In this document: positions 62,301 to 64,000 of the stretch, in pieces
Layout: the number at the start of each line of letters is the position of its first letter
How positions within the stretch are numbered: position 1 is the first letter of the stretch
Origin: Anaerolineales bacterium
GTDB taxonomy: Bacteria; Chloroflexota; Anaerolineae; 4572-78; J111
DNA: 64,000 bases
Reading direction: 5' to 3'
Assembly: GCA_015075405.1 (NCBI GenBank)
Contig: JABTUK010000001.1
Coordinates: forward strand, 1,550,001 to 1,614,000
Made by a program: the position numbers and the translations under genes
The notes under the pieces: generated by a model
The model's database searches: none
What the model saw: the letters and a program-made list of their open reading frames with translations, nothing else
Told to the model about the DNA's origin: nothing

Positions 62301-63403
62301 TGACTCTGCTGGTCGAATTAGAACAACCGACCGGCTACCTCCCTCATCTTTTAGCCAACAGCATAACTTATCCCTTGCCCCAACATGTGGTGGAGCGATA
62401 TGGGGCCGCCTGGACCGAGGCCGAACACTTGGTTACTAACGGTCCGTTTCGTCTGGAACGCTGGCGGCGCGGCCAGGATATGACCCTGACCCGCCATCCC
62501 GGCTATCGCGGCCAGATGAGCGGCAACACGCAAAACGTAGAATTGCTCTTCTCCAATGACTCCGCTGCCATTCTGGACTGGTATGAGGCAGGGGAACTGG
62601 ACGTGCTGTATCTTAGCCGCTTATCCCTGGCTGATCGTGAACGGGCCAGGCAGAGGCACGCCGACGAGTATGTTTTTGGCCCGGCCCTGGATACCACCTA
62701 TGTTGGTTTTAATGTGAGCCGGCCTCTCTTTAGCGATGCGCGGATACGGCAAGCCCTGGCCCTGGCCATTGATCAGGAGACGCTGGCAAATGTGGTTCTG
62801 GGTGGGTACGACTCGCCGGCTCTGGGTGGTTTTGTGCCGCCGGGGATGCCAGGGCACTCGCCCGATATTGGCCTGCCCTACGACCCGGCGCGAGCGCGCC
62901 AGCTTTTGGCCGAAGCCGGCTACCCCGGTGGGCGTGGTTTCCCGGCCGTCGAGTGGCTGATCAAACCGTACCAGGAACCGACCGCCGATTATCTGCAAAC
63001 CCAGTGGCGCGAGCAGTTGGGATTGCAACTCACCTGGCAGCTTGTCGAAAATAGCCAGTTAGTTGACCGGCTCGACCACAGCCCTTCCGATATTTTTCAA
63101 ATGGGCTGGGTGGCCGACTACCTTGACCCTGACAATTTTTTGCGGGTAAGCTGCCACCGCCAGTGGTCCGACTGGCGCAACGACATCTACACTGAGTATG
63201 TCGAGCAGGCCAGGCGCATCACCAACCAGGTCGAGCGGTTAAAATTGCATCGCCAGGCCGATAAGGTTTTGGTAGAGGAAGCGGTCATTATTCCTTTGAC
63301 TTACCACCGCCAGCATTTATTAGTCAAACCCTGGGTCAAGCAGTTTCCTACTTCGCCCATGAAGATTTGGTATTGGAAAGATGTGGTCATCGAGCCGCAT
63401 TGA
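59396..63403 (+). CDS. SARP-type regulator with BTAD, ATPase and TPR fused to an oligopeptide-binding domain
   Basis: 1335 residues, GTG start with AGGAGG 10 bases upstream. N-terminal winged helix (about 1-90), BTAD helices (about 95-245), a linker encoded by a repeat (248-278), an AAA/STAND ATPase with Walker A 'GETGSGKTAL' (about 316-325) and 'LLALDDLQWAD', TPR-like helices (about 690-830), and then a complete SBP_bac_5 peptide-binding domain (about 842-1335: 'INAHDPRTLDPSTAGDV', 'LRDDATWSDGRPVTAADFVC', 'GFNVSRPLFSDARIRQALAL'). No signal peptide precedes the binding domain, so it should sit in the cytoplasm. A one-chain transcription activator that senses a peptide or similar ligand is the likely role (inference). 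Confidence 0.9.
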   Translation: MSRLALFLLGPPRIEVDGAPVEINRRKVVALLVYLAVTGETHTRDALATLFWPDNDQTQARAALRRALSVLNQHLGDWLEIDREMVGLKPGAEVWLDVECFNNLTITSLKRETDLAPADLEQLAEAAGLYRDDFLAGFTLRDCPSFDEWQFFQSERLRQKLAAVLERLADAYSRRYEFEPAIAYARRWLLLDPLHEPAHRQLMSLYLATNQRAAALRQYRECTRILEQELGIAPTPETAALYETIRNDAGEQGSRGAGENQKPQNLSPAPMRLRSPAPWSEVNDTIFVAREKELAQLNRFLETALSGEGQVALIVGETGSGKTALLHEFARQAQVNQPDLMVVLGNNNAYTGVGDPYLPFREVLGLLSGDVQTTGSRSIISPENARRLRQFQPVAGQILAELGPDLLVHFMPGLVPAVQAVSGSLVSKKIGRIEPGNGVAPAEQRDLFEQFSNVLRAVAQHRPLLLALDDLQWADTASLNLLFHLGRRLEGSRILLALTYRPSDVALGRPSSFPGAAGQFERHPLEPVINELKRRYGQVELDLSQGMSRRFVEAFLDTQPNELGPEFRAALYQKTQGHPLFTIELLRDMQERADLIKNEQGRWVEGRSIRWDSLPARAEAVIAERIDRLEPELREILAVASVEGRDFTAQVIARLLQLPERQALRLLSQELEKRHQLVRETGELRVGSQRLSRYQFTHALFQQYLYQQLSAGERRLWHRELAAALAELYAEDRETITVQLAHHYTEAGQTGQAIDYLLAGGDRARDLYAHQEAADFYRRALVFLKEQGVAGRERAARTLMKLGLTHHQAFDFKQARQAYDEGFALWQWTGGSRPASPPAPHPLRLINAHDPRTLDPSTAGDVRSVYVIDQLFSGLLALNPELDVVPEIARSWEVLEGGLTYVFHLRDDATWSDGRPVTAADFVCGWQRALHPATAAIPSLLYDVRGARAFYQGEINDPHCLGVRALDPVTLLVELEQPTGYLPHLLANSITYPLPQHVVERYGAAWTEAEHLVTNGPFRLERWRRGQDMTLTRHPGYRGQMSGNTQNVELLFSNDSAAILDWYEAGELDVLYLSRLSLADRERARQRHADEYVFGPALDTTYVGFNVSRPLFSDARIRQALALAIDQETLANVVLGGYDSPALGGFVPPGMPGHSPDIGLPYDPARARQLLAEAGYPGGRGFPAVEWLIKPYQEPTADYLQTQWREQLGLQLTWQLVENSQLVDRLDHSPSDIFQMGWVADYLDPDNFLRVSCHRQWSDWRNDIYTEYVEQARRITNQVERLKLHRQADKVLVEEAVIIPLTYHRQHLLVKPWVKQFPTSPMKIWYWKDVVIEPH
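60140..60231 (+). repeat. Octamer hairpin inside a coding region (GCAGGGGA family)
   Basis: Left: GCAGGGGA, GCAAGGGA, GCAGGGGG, GCAGGGGA (60140-60171), 8-base register. Right: CCTCTCCCCTGCGCC...CTCCCCTGCCCCCT (60190-60230), complementary. In frame, encoding the linker between the BTAD and ATPase domains of the SARP gene. Confidence 0.85.
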
Positions 63404-63424
63404 AGATAATTCACGGGAGGGATG

Positions 63425-64000
63425 ATGTCTCAATTAAGTGGCAGTATCGTTTCGTTTGACGGCCACAGCGGTTATCTGGCCTTACCTGGGAGCGGCGGCC
63501 CCTGGCCGGGGGTGGTGGTTATCCAGGAGTGGTGGGGGTTGGATGACCACATCAAAAGCATTGCCGACCGTTTTGCCGTAGAAGGCTTTGCCGCCATTGC
63601 CCCCGATTTGTACAACGGCAGGGTCACAACAGAACCCGACGAGGCCCGCAAGCTGCGTATGACCCTGGTTTGGGATGAGGCGCTGGCGGTAATCCAGGGG
63701 GCCATCAATCATTTGGTAGGGCTGGCCGAGGTTTCGCCCCAAAAGGTGGGGGTGGTCGGCTTTTGTATGGGCGGCGGGTTAACCTGGCACGCGGCAGCCA
63801 AACTAACCCATGTGGGCGCAGCGGTTCCTTTCTACGGCGGCGGCCCGGAAATGAGCAACGCGGAAGTCGCCCGAATTGGCGGGCCGGTGCTGGCCATCTT
63901 TGGCGAGTTGGATCAGGGGGTGTCGCCAGAAGTGGCCCGGAAGCGGGCGGCGCAGATGGACCTGGCCGGGGTTAAGCACGAAACGGTGATTTATCCCGGC
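63425..64000 (+). CDS. Dienelactone hydrolase family protein (partial)
   Basis: 192 codons, open to the right edge. GGGAGG lies 4 bases before the ATG at 63425. 'VVVIQEWWGLDDHIKSIADR' has the Glu of the DLH family near 36, and 'VGVVGFCMGGGL' is the nucleophile elbow with Cys (in place of Ser, as in dienelactone hydrolase). The His of the triad lies past the edge. Hydrolyses lactones or esters in the cytoplasm, often in aromatic catabolism; no pathway genes are seen here. Confidence 0.9.
   Translation, partial: MSQLSGSIVSFDGHSGYLALPGSGGPWPGVVVIQEWWGLDDHIKSIADRFAVEGFAAIAPDLYNGRVTTEPDEARKLRMTLVWDEALAVIQGAINHLVGLAEVSPQKVGVVGFCMGGGLTWHAAAKLTHVGAAVPFYGGGPEMSNAEVARIGGPVLAIFGELDQGVSPEVARKRAAQMDLAGVKHETVIYPG

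Overview
This window looks like chromosomal DNA from a GC-rich environmental bacterium, most likely a filamentous Chloroflexota (Anaerolineae-like) lineage. That placement is an inference. It rests on very large signalling proteins (GAF/PAS hybrid kinases, adenylate-cyclase/ATPase/TPR proteins, SARP-type regulators), Ser/Thr kinases with Thr/Pro-rich linkers, lipoproteins with Pro/Thr stalks, and a housekeeping block (dnaG-rpoD and rpsB-tsf-pyrH-frr-uppS) of general bacterial type. No rRNA, CRISPR array, phage or recognisable transposase gene is visible. One tRNA (Asn, GTT) is present.

Layout. 1-3.4 kb: cell-surface proteins (beta-propeller tail, small membrane protein, PA14/lamin-tail protein). 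3.5-7.4 kb: hybrid histidine kinase and methyltransferase. 7.5-9.7 kb: ECF sigma factor with an anti-sigma-like protein fused to a PQQ-type propeller. 9.7-11.2 kb: DUF2442/DUF4160 pair and a VapBC-type toxin-antitoxin pair. 11.2-13.6 kb: NarL-type two-component system. 14.2-21.6 kb: YIP1-like protein, DUF3267 protein, a HlyD/MacB-type exporter and a TolB-like lipoprotein. 21.7-25.3 kb: 3-hydroxyacyl-CoA dehydrogenase, small lipoprotein, Fsr-like MFS transporter. 25.8-31.3 kb: an adenylate cyclase/ATPase/TPR gene split in two by a 2.1-kb islet with toxin-antitoxin genes. 31.4-41.8 kb: two paralogous Ser/Thr kinases, an 802-residue protein of unknown function, and a giant metallo-beta-lactamase/STAS/kinase/ATPase/TPR fusion. 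42.3-44.2 kb: an AT-rich three-gene operon (Clp-fold serine protease, antitoxin-like, RelE/ParE-like toxin). 44.3-46.4 kb: M50 protease operon and tRNA-Asn. 46.5-54.6 kb: rpoD, dnaG and the translation/UMP kinase/isoprenoid block. 54.7-64 kb: membrane protein of unknown function, class V aminotransferase, oxidoreductase with a truncated paralogue, a 1335-residue SARP regulator fused to a peptide-binding domain, and the start of a dienelactone hydrolase.

The most unusual feature is not a gene. More than twenty mostly intergenic loci carry short tracts built of 6-9-base (mostly 7 or 8) imperfect units, usually followed by the reverse-complement tract so that the locus folds into a hairpin. Unit words differ between loci but recur at distant ones (CGGTCNN, GTAGACR, GAGGCGAR, GGAAGRTT, GGTAGCAA, CAGTARTC-like, CACAGATAA). 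Three tracts lie inside genes, in frame, at places that look like domain linkers. Several sit within a few bases of a stop codon. I see no gene here that obviously makes them. They may be a mobile or polymerase-generated repeat system, or a structural or regulatory element family.

Other candidates for new biology are the protease/antitoxin/toxin operon at 42.5-44.1 kb, the two giant fusion proteins, and the shared extracellular domain of the twin kinases.
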